A program made the position numbers and the translations under genes. Below, one piece after another: positions 39,400 through 47,023 of a stretch of DNA of 64,000 nt. Origin of the DNA: an uncultured Alphaproteobacteria bacterium (GTDB lineage Bacteria; Pseudomonadota; Alphaproteobacteria; UBA11222); assembly GCA_947258435.1 (NCBI GenBank), contig CAMYID010000013.1:186001-250000 (forward strand), written 5' to 3'. The notes beneath the pieces are model-generated. The model worked only from the letters and a program-made list of their open reading frames with translations, had not been told where the DNA came from and ran no database searches. Each line of letters starts with the position of its first letter. The stretch's first letter is position 1.

Positions 39400-39461
39400 A
39401 CTTGCGCAGAACCACAACAGGGCGGTATTTTGCGCAAAAGCAGGAACGGAGCAGGACAGTT

Positions 39462-39866
39462 ATGATCGGACGTTTGAACCATGTGGCGATCGCCGTGAGC
39501 GATGTCGAGGCGGCGGCAAAAATCTATCAGGAAACGCTTGGGGCGACTGTATCGGAAAAGGTGCCGCAACCCGATCATGGAGTCTGGACGATTTTCGTTG
39601 AATTGCCGAACACCAAAATCGAATTGCTTGAACCGCTGGGCGATAATTCGCCGATTGCCGGGTTTCTGAAAAACAACCCCAAGGGCGGAATGCACCATCT
39701 TTGTTATGAGGTTGAGGATATCGAGGCGGCGTGTGAGCAGATGCGTGCGCAAGGTGCAACCATTACCGGGACGGGCGAACCGCGGATCGGCGCGCATGGC
39801 AAGCCGGTCGTGTTCCTGCATCCAAAAGATTTTTGCGGCACGCTGATCGAGCTGGAGCAGGTTTAG
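39462..39866 (+). CDS. mce: Methylmalonyl-CoA epimerase
   Basis: 134 residues from the ATG at 39462 (MIGRLNHVAIAV). Vicinal-oxygen-chelate fold; cobalt/zinc ligands include His7, the His pair in GGMHHLCYEV and the Glu in GTLIELEQV. Interconverts (S)- and (R)-methylmalonyl-CoA, the propionyl-CoA branch that also receives products of odd-chain, branched-chain and steroid catabolism. DUF1467 follows after 10 bases. Confidence 0.94.
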   Translation: MIGRLNHVAIAVSDVEAAAKIYQETLGATVSEKVPQPDHGVWTIFVELPNTKIELLEPLGDNSPIAGFLKNNPKGGMHHLCYEVEDIEAACEQMRAQGATITGTGEPRIGAHGKPVVFLHPKDFCGTLIELEQV

Positions 39867-39876
39867 AGGTGCAACT

Positions 39877-40131
39877 ATGGGGCTGGCTGGCGGGTTCGTA
39901 TCTTTTGCGATAATCTGGATGCTGTGTTTCTTTGTCATCCTGCCTTGGGGGATTGAGAACCATATTGAAGCAGGGCAAGAGGTTGTGCCCGGCGAAGATC
40001 CGGCTGCTCCGGTTCGTCCCCGGCTCAGGCTGAAGGTGCTGATTACAACGGGGGTAACCGCCCTGTTATGGGGCGTGCTTTACTACATACTGGAAAATCA
40101 TCTGATTACGCTGGACGATTTCCCTTTCTGA
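39877..40131 (+). CDS. DUF1467 small membrane protein
   Basis: 84 residues with two hydrophobic helices (FAIIWMLCFFVILPWGI; VLITTGVTALLWGVLYYIL) joined by a loop with APVRPRLRLK. Matches the DUF1467 pattern (F.VLPWG..., then P.L..K...TT). Function unknown; consistently found next to mce and upstream of proS in alphaproteobacteria. Here a leftward diguanylate cyclase gene separates it from proS. Confidence 0.9.
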   Translation: MGLAGGFVSFAIIWMLCFFVILPWGIENHIEAGQEVVPGEDPAAPVRPRLRLKVLITTGVTALLWGVLYYILENHLITLDDFPF

Positions 40132-40177
40132 AATATGCGGGTTCCCCCCTGTAGCTGCAGCGCAGCGGTCCGCCGGC

Positions 40178-42088
40178 TCAGTGATGCGCATTGGCCAGTT
40201 TTGCCGGTGCGGTGGTGCGGGCAGTTTCTTCCTGCATCGTTTCGGCAAGCATTTCCCACCTGTCGCGGCCATTTTTCTTTGCAAGATAAAGGGCGGAGTC
40301 AGCGCGCTGAATAAGCTGCTCCGCATTCAAAGCGCCACCCGATATTGTGGCGATGCCCATGCTGACTGTGACATAGCTTGAGATCGAGTCGGGATGCGGT
40401 AATCCCGTATCCCTGATGGCGCTCTTTATACGGTCGGCCATGGCGGCAGCGCCTTGCTGCATTGTATCGGGCAGAATAACCGCAAATTCTTCCCCGCCAT
40501 AGCGGGCGACAAGATCGCCGGGGCGTGTTGCGCAGTTGGCGACGGCCGTTGCGATTTGCCGCAAGCAGTTATCGCCGGCAAAATGGCCGAGCGCGTCATT
40601 GTAGTTCTTGAAGTGATCCGCATCGATCATCATCAGGGAAAGTGGCAGATTCGACCGCGCCGAACGCCGGATTTCATTTGCAAGTGTTAGGTCAAAGCAG
40701 CGCCTGTTCGCCAGCCCTGTCAGACCGTCGGCATCGGCAACTTTCTGCAATTCCCGGAAAGCGCGATCGCGATCGGCTTCGGCCGCTTTTTGCGCCGAGA
40801 TATCCCGCAATGTACCGACGGTCCCCTTGAAATCCCTGGTGTCGGGGTCCCGGATGATCTGTGAGCTCAGCTCTGTCCAGATATAGTGCCCGTCCTTGCG
40901 GCGGTAGCGAACATCGACCCGCCTGCGCTCAAAACCGTCCGGGTCTGTCTCAAATGGCGTATCAAGCTTGTGCAGATCGGCGGGGTGAATGAAGTCACGC
41001 CCGATCATGTTTACAGCTTCATCAATTCCCCATCCCAGAATGCGTGTGACGGCGGGCGAAACAAAGGTGAGCCGCTGATCGGCATTACGTTCGAATATAA
41101 TATCGTTCGTGTTATCCAGCAGGAATTTGTAGCGGCGTTCATTACTTGCTTTTTCACGCATGAGTTTCTGACGCAGCACAAGTGTTGTCGCGGCCGGATA
41201 ACTCATGAAAACCAGACTGGCGACGAATAGCTGTATGAGACCGATTTTTTCGCGAATGGTATAATCGACCGAAGCTCCAACCGGGCCGAACCCGTACACG
41301 GTGAAAGTAAGGGCGATAACGCCGGAAATGGCGACGGCGGTTGTGGTGCCGTAAAAGCCCGACTGGAAGGCTGCCAGCATGAGAATGGGGGGAATCAGGA
41401 ACAGTAAGTGATAGTGCGACTGGGTAAATACAAAGAGATTTATCCCAATAACCAGCACCAGCATCGCGATTGTCAGGGCGCGCTCGGAAATGGATCGGGG
41501 CAATAACTTGAAACCGCGCCTGTATTGAAGAATGAGCGGTGTGAGCAATGCAATACCGAGTGCATCACCTGGCATCCAGATGACAAAAACACCGGCAATG
41601 TCGGCGCCGACATGCAGATGTAATATCGTCGCGGCAAGTAGCGCAGTAGCGATGGGGGCCAGCAAGAGCCCATAGGCGCCCAGCCGGATCAATGTCGGGA
41701 AGTTAAGCAGGTTTTCCTCGGATGCGCGCGGGTCGCGCCTGATGCAGGTCGCAGCCAAAAGGACTTCAAAGCTGTTGCAGGCGGAAAGTAACAGCGCAAG
41801 AGACACGGAGTCGCCGATATAGAGGTCTGCAATAACATTGCCGATATAGCCCGCTGCCAGTAATTGCGGCCAACGGCTGAGCGGCTGAAGCAATATAATG
41901 GCAAGCAGAATTCCGTTTGCCGGCCAGAAGCTGGCAATACGCCCGGCTTCTTTCGTCAGTTCAATACCGAACCAGCTGGCAATACCGATGGTTAAACAAA
42001 GCAGAAGAGTGCCTCGTACACCGATGGTGCCTGAACCTTTCCGTAAACTCATCGTGATCTGCAACGCAAATGCCCCGTCACCAGCCAT
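40178..42088 (-). CDS. Diguanylate cyclase with MASE1 and PAS domains
   Basis: 636 residues. Eight or so N-terminal helices form a MASE1 sensor (FWPANGI at 54-60; WMPGDALGI at 171-179), followed by a PAS domain (about 315-432) and a GGDEF domain (about 450-615). The catalytic signature GGEEF is at 531-535 and the product-inhibition I-site RPGD (RxxD) at 522-525, so it should make c-di-GMP and be feedback-regulated. A later start at Met13 is possible. It faces mce/DUF1467 and was probably inserted between DUF1467 and proS. Confidence 0.93.
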   Translation of the reverse strand: MAGDGAFALQITMSLRKGSGTIGVRGTLLLCLTIGIASWFGIELTKEAGRIASFWPANGILLAIILLQPLSRWPQLLAAGYIGNVIADLYIGDSVSLALLLSACNSFEVLLAATCIRRDPRASEENLLNFPTLIRLGAYGLLLAPIATALLAATILHLHVGADIAGVFVIWMPGDALGIALLTPLILQYRRGFKLLPRSISERALTIAMLVLVIGINLFVFTQSHYHLLFLIPPILMLAAFQSGFYGTTTAVAISGVIALTFTVYGFGPVGASVDYTIREKIGLIQLFVASLVFMSYPAATTLVLRQKLMREKASNERRYKFLLDNTNDIIFERNADQRLTFVSPAVTRILGWGIDEAVNMIGRDFIHPADLHKLDTPFETDPDGFERRRVDVRYRRKDGHYIWTELSSQIIRDPDTRDFKGTVGTLRDISAQKAAEADRDRAFRELQKVADADGLTGLANRRCFDLTLANEIRRSARSNLPLSLMMIDADHFKNYNDALGHFAGDNCLRQIATAVANCATRPGDLVARYGGEEFAVILPDTMQQGAAAMADRIKSAIRDTGLPHPDSISSYVTVSMGIATISGGALNAEQLIQRADSALYLAKKNGRDRWEMLAETMQEETARTTAPAKLANAHH

Positions 42089-42216
42089 TAAGGTTCCGAC
42101 AGTGACAGGGAAAGGTAAATAAAGATTACCGACAGTCAGGATGACGCGTGGCGATGTCAGGTTGTGCTGTATGAGGTCCTACAAATGGGTGAACCACGAT
42201 AAGGGCACTTTAAAAA

Positions 42217-42256
42217 CCTGAAAGCAAAGGGGAGGGCCTGAAAGCAAAGGGGAGGG
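42217..42256. repeat. Two exact 20-bp tandem repeats, plus decayed copies
   Basis: CCTGAAAGCAAAGGGGAGGG occurs at 42217-42236 and 42237-42256 without spacer. Related shorter forms follow: CTGAGAGCAAGAGG at 42271 and CCTGAAGGCAAA at 42285. Purine-rich throughout. Confidence 0.9.
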
Positions 42257-42293
42257 AAAGCCAAAAAAAACTGAGAGCAAGAGGCCTGAAGGC

Positions 42294-42324
42294 AAAAAAA
42301 ATGCAAGACTCGCAGGAGTCTTGC
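42294..42324 (-). terminator. Strong leftward intrinsic terminator with no gene upstream
   Basis: Perfect 8-bp stem GCAAGACT / AGTCTTGC (42303-42310, 42317-42324) with a 6-base loop, followed on the minus strand by eight T (A run 42294-42301). No protein gene feeds it; it would end an RNA started near 42450. Confidence 0.8.
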
Positions 42325-42450
42325 CGTAAATAGGGATTATATTATTCTTTTTACATCTTTACTTCGGTTCGTAAACCTAGATTATGAGATGTTCTCCCCC
42401 TAAACTCGGGCCGAGCCGTTCGTTGCGGCGATACCTCGTTGTTATGAAGT
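42294..42450 (-). ncRNA. Candidate small RNA, about 155 nt
   Basis: Defined by a minus-strand promoter-like pair (TTGCGT at 42484-42479, 16-base spacer, TAGAAT at 42462-42457) and the strong terminator at 42294-42324. Internal short hairpins are GGTT-TACG-AACC and CTCGG-CC-CGAG. No known RNA family recognised. The TTGCGT box equals the -35 of the rpsB promoter in this window. Confidence 0.4.
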
Positions 42451-42456
42451 AGTTAT

Positions 42457-42484
42457 ATTCTACAATCGTTGATCTGTCACGCAA
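42457..42484 (-). promoter_or_regulatory. Candidate promoter of the small RNA
   Basis: Minus-strand TTGCGT (42484-42479) and TAGAAT (42462-42457) separated by 16 bases; start expected near 42450. Confidence 0.4.
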
Positions 42485-42510
42485 TAATTTTGCGATTGTT
42501 CTTTTTTTTT
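42463..42510 (+). terminator. Rightward intrinsic terminator
   Basis: Stem CGCAA / TTGCG (42480-42484, 42490-42494), alternatively the wider pairing CAATCG / CGATTG, followed by a T-rich run with nine consecutive T (42502-42510). It would end a plus-strand transcript from the same AT-rich gap; no plus-strand gene is present there. Confidence 0.65.
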
Positions 42511-42738
42511 CGTAATTTTCTAACAGCAAATAGAATTTCGCAAAGAAACCTCATTTTCAACTTTGTCAATATTTGACCGGCCAGTGCAGTGCTCACAGTG
42601 TAATATGCAAAGTGAATGCTGCGATTGCGCGCCCTCCGCGGCGCCAAAGTCCGCCTTAACATTCAGTATCCGTTAAGAATAGTTTAGCGCTTTTAGGCAA
42701 TATTGGCGAAAGCCACGAATTGCTATTTGGGGCAGCCA

Positions 42739-43191
42739 ATGCATGTTGCAAAATTGTTGATCGGACGTCGGCGGTGGGGTGGCGCTGTCTGCGGCCTTCT
42801 TTCCCTTTGCGCGGGAATCGGTGTGACCGGACACGCGCATGCCAGCGGGAAGCTTCTGACGACAAAGGGGGATTGCGTGCGCCCCGTACCCCATGTGCCC
42901 GCGCCTGATGTCGCTTATCGGCCCGGTGTGGATGTGAATGGCAAGCCGGTTGTTCCCGCGGATCTGGGCGGCACAACCATGTTGGTATCGCCCGACGCGT
43001 TCGATATCGATATCGATATCAACCTGTCAGACCGGTTCGCAATTCCCGGCGATCCTGCATTTTATGACCCCAATGCGATGGTCGGAACACTTTCTGTCCG
43101 TTCTCTTGACGACAGGCCGCGTCTTGAATTTAACGGGCAACCGCTGCCTGCAACCCCCCAGCTTCAGACGGGCGCGCGCTGCGCGGACTGA
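42739..43191 (+). CDS. Secreted protein of unknown function
   Basis: 150 residues from the ATG at 42739 (TTGGGG upstream). Signal peptide: basic RRR, hydrophobic core CGLLSLCAGIGVTG and cleavage site AHA-S near residue 36. The mature part is Pro/Asp-rich (CVRPVPHVPAPDVAYRPG; an alternating Asp-Ile run in the middle) and has one Cys near each end, which could form a disulphide in the periplasm. The type recalls conserved hypothetical proteins of alphaproteobacteria, but I assign no function. It stands alone between the AT-rich gap and proS. Confidence 0.75.
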   Translation: MHVAKLLIGRRRWGGAVCGLLSLCAGIGVTGHAHASGKLLTTKGDCVRPVPHVPAPDVAYRPGVDVNGKPVVPADLGGTTMLVSPDAFDIDIDINLSDRFAIPGDPAFYDPNAMVGTLSVRSLDDRPRLEFNGQPLPATPQLQTGARCAD

Positions 43192-43310
43192 GACGCCGCG
43201 AACAGTGCGGGGCATCGTTTGCGGGCAGCGCGTCTGACGCGCGGCTTTTGCGGTTACACCTGCTCACCCAATCGTGCCATTGCCAAGCGCGGGGCCATTC
43301 CCTAGAAGGG

Positions 43311-43345
43311 TTTGGAACGGTCCATATATTTGGAACGGTCCATAT
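43311..43345. repeat. 17-bp direct repeat, 18-bp period, just upstream of proS
   Basis: TTTGGAACGGTCCATAT at 43311-43327 and 43329-43345, identical, ending 21 bases before the proS start, so probably inside its leader or promoter. Confidence 0.9.
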
Positions 43346-43366
43346 GTGTCGCCAGCGGAGTCCAGG

Positions 43367-44683
43367 ATGAAGCTTTCCCAATTTTTCCTTCCGACATTGA
43401 AGGAGGTGCCGTCCGATGCGCAAATCGCTTCGCATCGTCTGATGCTGCGCGCCGGGATGATCAGGCAGACAAGTGCGGGAATCTACGCCTGGCTGCCGCT
43501 TGGACTGCGGGTTTTGCGGCGCATCGAACAGATTGTTCGCGAAGAACAGAACCGGGCAGGAGCGATCGAGTTGCTGATGCCCACCATCCAGTCGGCTGAC
43601 CTGTGGCGTGAAAGCGGCCGCTATGACGATTATGGCGATGAGATGCTGCGGATCACCGACCGGCATCAGCGTGACATGCTGTTTGGACCGACAAATGAGG
43701 AGATGATCACCGATATCTTCCGCCATGCGGTGCGCTCCTACCGTGATTTGCCGCGCAATCTCTATCATATCCAGTGGAAATTTCGCGATGAGATCCGCCC
43801 CCGTTTCGGTGTTATGCGGGGCCGCGAATTTCTGATGAAGGATGCCTATTCATTCGATCTTGATGCCGCGGGCGCACGCCGCTCCTATAACAGGATGTTC
43901 GTTGCGTATCTCAAGACCTTTGCACGGATGGGGTTGCAGGCAATCCCGATGGCGGCGGATACCGGACCCATCGGGGGCGATCTGAGCCATGAGTTCATCA
44001 TTCTTGCCGACACGGGCGAGAGTGAAGTGTTCTGTCATGCGGATTATCTTGCCCGGGACTGGGCAGGCGATATCGATTACGAGACCGATCTGCAGCCGCT
44101 GATCGATGATCTGACCGCGCTTTATGCCGCAACCGACGAGAAGCATGATGCGGCGCGGTTTGCCGCCGAGGTGCCGCAGGATCAGCAGCGCAGCGCCCGG
44201 GGAATCGAGGTGGGGCATATCTTCTATTTCGGTACCAAATATTCCGCGCCGATGGGGGCTGTTGTGGCAGGCCCTGACGGCAATGATATCGCCGTCGAAA
44301 TGGGGTCTTACGGTATTGGAGTGTCGCGGCTCGTTGGCGCGATAATCGAGGCAAGTCACGATGATAACGGAATTATCTGGCCCGCATCGGTCGCGCCTTT
44401 TGATGTCGGGCTGATCAATCTGAAGCCGGGTGACGATGCGGTCGATGAACAATGCAGCCAGCTTTATACGCAGCTCCAGGCGGCGGGGCTTGAGCTGTTA
44501 TATGATGATCGCGATGAACGTGCCGGGGCAAAATTCGCGACGATGGATCTGATTGGTCTGCCCTGGCAGCTTATTGTCGGTCCCAAGGGCGTGAAGGGCG
44601 GGACGGTCGAGCTTAAGAACCGCGCGACGGGAGAGCGGTTTGACCTGGCGCCGGCCGCTGCTATGCAGAAGCTACAGGAATAA
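43367..44683 (+). CDS. proS: Prolyl-tRNA synthetase, short alphaproteobacterial form
   Basis: 438 residues from the ATG at 43367 ([10 protein letters not shown]); the frame is open further upstream through the repeat but that is not coding by comparison with the family. Class II synthetase: motif 1 around [19 protein letters not shown], motif 2 in the [22 protein letters not shown] region and motif 3 [10 protein letters not shown]. It lacks the large editing insertion of the E. coli enzyme, as usual in alphaproteobacteria. The Lol permease gene begins 3 bases after the stop. Confidence 0.95.
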   Translation: MKLSQFFLPTLKEVPSDAQIASHRLMLRAGMIRQTSAGIYAWLPLGLRVLRRIEQIVREEQNRAGAIELLMPTIQSADLWRESGRYDDYGDEMLRITDRHQRDMLFGPTNEEMITDIFRHAVRSYRDLPRNLYHIQWKFRDEIRPRFGVMRGREFLMKDAYSFDLDAAGARRSYNRMFVAYLKTFARMGLQAIPMAADTGPIGGDLSHEFIILADTGESEVFCHADYLARDWAGDIDYETDLQPLIDDLTALYAATDEKHDAARFAAEVPQDQQRSARGIEVGHIFYFGTKYSAPMGAVVAGPDGNDIAVEMGSYGIGVSRLVGAIIEASHDDNGIIWPASVAPFDVGLINLKPGDDAVDEQCSQLYTQLQAAGLELLYDDRDERAGAKFATMDLIGLPWQLIVGPKGVKGGTVELKNRATGERFDLAPAAAMQKLQE

Positions 44684-44686
44684 TCT

Positions 44687-45943
44687 ATGGCCGCCGGCGC
44701 ATTTTCCGCCTTTGAGCGTATGGTTGCCTGGCGCTATCTGCGCTCGCGCCGGCGGGAGGGGTTTGTTTCGGTCATTACCGGTATTTCGCTGATCGGGATT
44801 GCGCTTGGCGTTGCCACACTGATCATCGTGATGGCTGTGATGAACGGCTTTCGGATCGAGTTGCTTGACCGCATTCTCGGGCTTAATGGCCATATGCTGG
44901 TGCGCGCCGAAACACGGCTTGTCACCGATTTCGATCCACTGGCGCAGCAGATTGCGGCGATTGACGGGGTGATTAGGGTTGCCCCGGTGATCGAGGGGCA
45001 GGTCATGGCAAGCAGCGACGCCGCCGCGGCAGGTGCGCTTGTCCGCGGGGTGCGGCAATCGGATCTGCGTTCGCTGAAACTTGTAAGCGACAATATCGTG
45101 GCCGGTGATCTGGACCGGTTCGGCGCGCCCGATACGATATTTGTCGGGGTCCGGCTCGCCCGGCAGCTTGGTGCCTTTCCCGGGGCAACCATCACTTTAC
45201 TGACACCGCGCGGCACGGTTACGCCATTTGGTGTTACGCCGCGGGTCAAGCAGTACCGGGTCGCGGGTCTTTTTGAGGTTGGTATGTCGGAATATGACTC
45301 GACATTCATCTTCATGCCGCTAGCCGAGGCACAGCGTTATTTCCGCACAGGCGATGCGGTTACCGCACTCGAAATCATGACCGCTGATCCGGATAATATT
45401 GCCCGCTTCCGGCAACCGATTTCAGAACAGCTTCGTCCCGATCTGCGTCTGGTTGACTGGCAGCAGATCAATTCAGGCTATTTCAGCGCTTTGCAGGTCG
45501 AACGCAATGTCATGTTTCTGATTTTGACGCTGATTATTCTTGTGGCCGCACTGAATATGATTTCCGGACTTGTCATGCTGGTCAAGGATAAGGGGCGCGA
45601 TATCGCCATTCTCAGAACGATGGGGGCGAGCAGCGGCGCTGTCATGCGGGTGTTCTTTCTGGCCGGTGCCAGTGTTGGCGTAAGCGGAACGGTTATTGGT
45701 GTCACGCTTGGCACGGTTTTCTGCGCCAATATCGAGGCGATCCGGCAGGCGATCTCCACTCTGCTGGGAACGCAGCTTTTTTCACCCGAGATCTATTTCC
45801 TCAGTCAGATGCCTGCCGAGATGGATGTTGGCGAGGTGATTGCCGTGGTGATCATGGCGCTGTCGCTGTCGATGCTGGCAACACTTTACCCCGCTTTCCG
45901 TGCGGCCAGGCTCGATCCGGTGGAGGCGCTGCGCTATGAGTGA
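44687..45943 (+). CDS. lolC: Lipoprotein-releasing ABC transporter permease (LolC/E type)
   Basis: 418 residues. An N-terminal helix (VITGISLIGIALGVATLIIVMAVMNGF), a large periplasmic domain and a C-terminal three-helix FtsX-like domain ending DPVEALRYE. Together with LolD it extracts lipoproteins from the inner membrane and hands them to LolA. Only one permease gene is present, so the exporter is probably a homodimer (the LolF-like arrangement); that is inference from this locus. Overlaps lolD by 8 bases. Confidence 0.93.
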   Translation: MAAGAFSAFERMVAWRYLRSRRREGFVSVITGISLIGIALGVATLIIVMAVMNGFRIELLDRILGLNGHMLVRAETRLVTDFDPLAQQIAAIDGVIRVAPVIEGQVMASSDAAAAGALVRGVRQSDLRSLKLVSDNIVAGDLDRFGAPDTIFVGVRLARQLGAFPGATITLLTPRGTVTPFGVTPRVKQYRVAGLFEVGMSEYDSTFIFMPLAEAQRYFRTGDAVTALEIMTADPDNIARFRQPISEQLRPDLRLVDWQQINSGYFSALQVERNVMFLILTLIILVAALNMISGLVMLVKDKGRDIAILRTMGASSGAVMRVFFLAGASVGVSGTVIGVTLGTVFCANIEAIRQAISTLLGTQLFSPEIYFLSQMPAEMDVGEVIAVVIMALSLSMLATLYPAFRAARLDPVEALRYE

Positions 45944-46619
45944 CGACGCGCCCGTATTGCAGCTTGCCGATATTACGCGCAGCTATGTGACGCCGGCCGG
46001 CCGGCTGCCTGTGCTGGAGGGGGTCAATCTGCGTGTCGCGGCGGGGGAGATTGTCGGGCTTGTAGCTCCCTCGGGCGCGGGCAAGTCAACGCTGCTGCAT
46101 ATTGCGGGGCTGCTCGACCGGCCTGACCGGGGTACGGTGCGGATAGCCGGTATGGCGTGCGAAAAGCTCGATGACCGGAAACGGACCGGCATCAGGCGCG
46201 CCAAGATCGGTTTTGTCTATCAGTTTCATCATTTGCTTGCGGAATTCAGCGCGATTGAAAATGCGGCCATGCCACTTCTGATCGCCGGGGTCGCGCGCGA
46301 TCAGGCGATGCAGCGGGCGCAGCAATTGCTTGATACGCTGGGGGTGGGTGCGCGCGCCGCGCACCGGCCCGCGGAAATGTCGGGCGGGGAGCAGCAGCGT
46401 GTGGCAATTGCCCGTGCCTTTGCAAACCGGCCCGGATTGCTGCTGGCGGATGAGCCGACCGGTAATCTTGATCAGGAAACGGCCGGGCGTGTGTTTGATG
46501 CGCTGTTGACGCTGTCTGAAAATGAAAAGCTGGCGGCGCTCATCGTAACCCATAATCACGAACTTGCCGCCCGCATGGACCGGGTCATTCATCTCGAAAA
46601 CCGGACGATTGCGGCTTAG
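45936..46619 (+). CDS. lolD: Lipoprotein-releasing ABC transporter ATPase
   Basis: 227 residues from the ATG at 45936 inside the permease stop. Walker [10 protein letters not shown] (44-52; the more usual first residue is Gly), signature MSGGEQQR, Walker [13 protein letters not shown] and switch His in VTHNHE. Energises lipoprotein release in the Lol pathway. Confidence 0.95.
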   Translation: MSDDAPVLQLADITRSYVTPAGRLPVLEGVNLRVAAGEIVGLVAPSGAGKSTLLHIAGLLDRPDRGTVRIAGMACEKLDDRKRTGIRRAKIGFVYQFHHLLAEFSAIENAAMPLLIAGVARDQAMQRAQQLLDTLGVGARAAHRPAEMSGGEQQRVAIARAFANRPGLLLADEPTGNLDQETAGRVFDALLTLSENEKLAALIVTHNHELAARMDRVIHLENRTIAA

Positions 46620-46647
46620 CCGAACTGGCATCGCAACCAATTTGGCA

Positions 46648-46698
46648 GGGCGGTCAACCTGACCGGGTGGCCAGTCAGACAGGGTGGCCGTTCAGCCA
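46648..46698. repeat. Three degenerate 17-bp tandem repeats after lolD
   Basis: GGGCGGTCAACCTGACC (46648-46664), GGGTGGCCAGTCAGACA (46665-46681) and GGGTGGCCGTTCAGCCA (46682-46698), contiguous. The last two match at 13 of 17 positions; the first is more diverged. No T run follows, so it is not an obvious terminator. Confidence 0.65.
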
Positions 46699-46800
46699 TA
46701 TGAATTGTCGGCTGGCCGATGATGTGCCTTTTATGCTTGACAGAAAAAGAACAAAACAGGAACATTACGACAGAACAGACTCATATCTGGAAGGATTGGA

Positions 46801-46905
46801 ATGATGCGGGAATGGATTGGCGATCTTGTTGCACTTGGAATGATGGCAGGCAGCATCTGGCTTGTGGTGCTGTGGGGGGCGGTGTTCGGTATCGTTTCGG
46901 TTTAA
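46801..46905 (+). CDS. Possible 34-residue membrane protein
   Basis: Small frame MMREWIGDLVALG... ending GAVFGIVSV. AGGATTGGA lies directly before the ATG. A single hydrophobic segment from about residue 9 to 34, with the charges at the N-terminus, would fit a one-helix membrane protein. It lies between lolD and dnaE. No homologue recognised; it may be chance, but the ribosome site and the hydrophobicity support it. Confidence 0.4.
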   Translation: MMREWIGDLVALGMMAGSIWLVVLWGAVFGIVSV

Positions 46906-46950
46906 GTCCTCTCGGGCCCGGGGGCTTGCGCTGGAAAAGCGGGACGCGAC

Positions 46951-46959
46951 TTATCCACA
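46951..46959 (+). promoter_or_regulatory. Perfect DnaA box upstream of dnaE
   Basis: TTATCCACA, the consensus DnaA-binding 9-mer, 65 bases before the dnaE start. A single box, with no clustered copies, so not an origin. Could link dnaE expression to DnaA. Confidence 0.55.
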
Positions 46960-47023
46960 GAAATTTGGTCTCCAGGGTGCAGGTTGCACCTGACATGGGG
47001 CCGTGAAATTCTGACAATAGCCT

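Larger units (their letters stand above)
42089..42738. other. AT-rich 650-bp intergenic region with repeats, terminators and candidate small RNA
   Basis: Distinctly AT-richer than all flanking genes. It carries two exact 20-bp tandem repeats with two decayed copies (42217 onward), a leftward intrinsic terminator at 42294-42324, a rightward one at 42463-42510, and a leftward promoter-like pair at 42457-42484. I see no convincing protein gene; a 61-codon leftward frame at 42477-42662 has no family resemblance. Confidence 0.7.

Noticed and set aside
42477-42662. 61-codon leftward frame in the AT-rich gap
   Set aside because: No clear ribosome site or homology; ends in a Lys/Asn-rich stretch from the T run. 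Left as unlikely.
46951-46959. Chromosomal origin at the DnaA box
   Set aside because: Only one box, with no cluster, AT-rich unwinding element or dnaA/gidA/parA neighbours.
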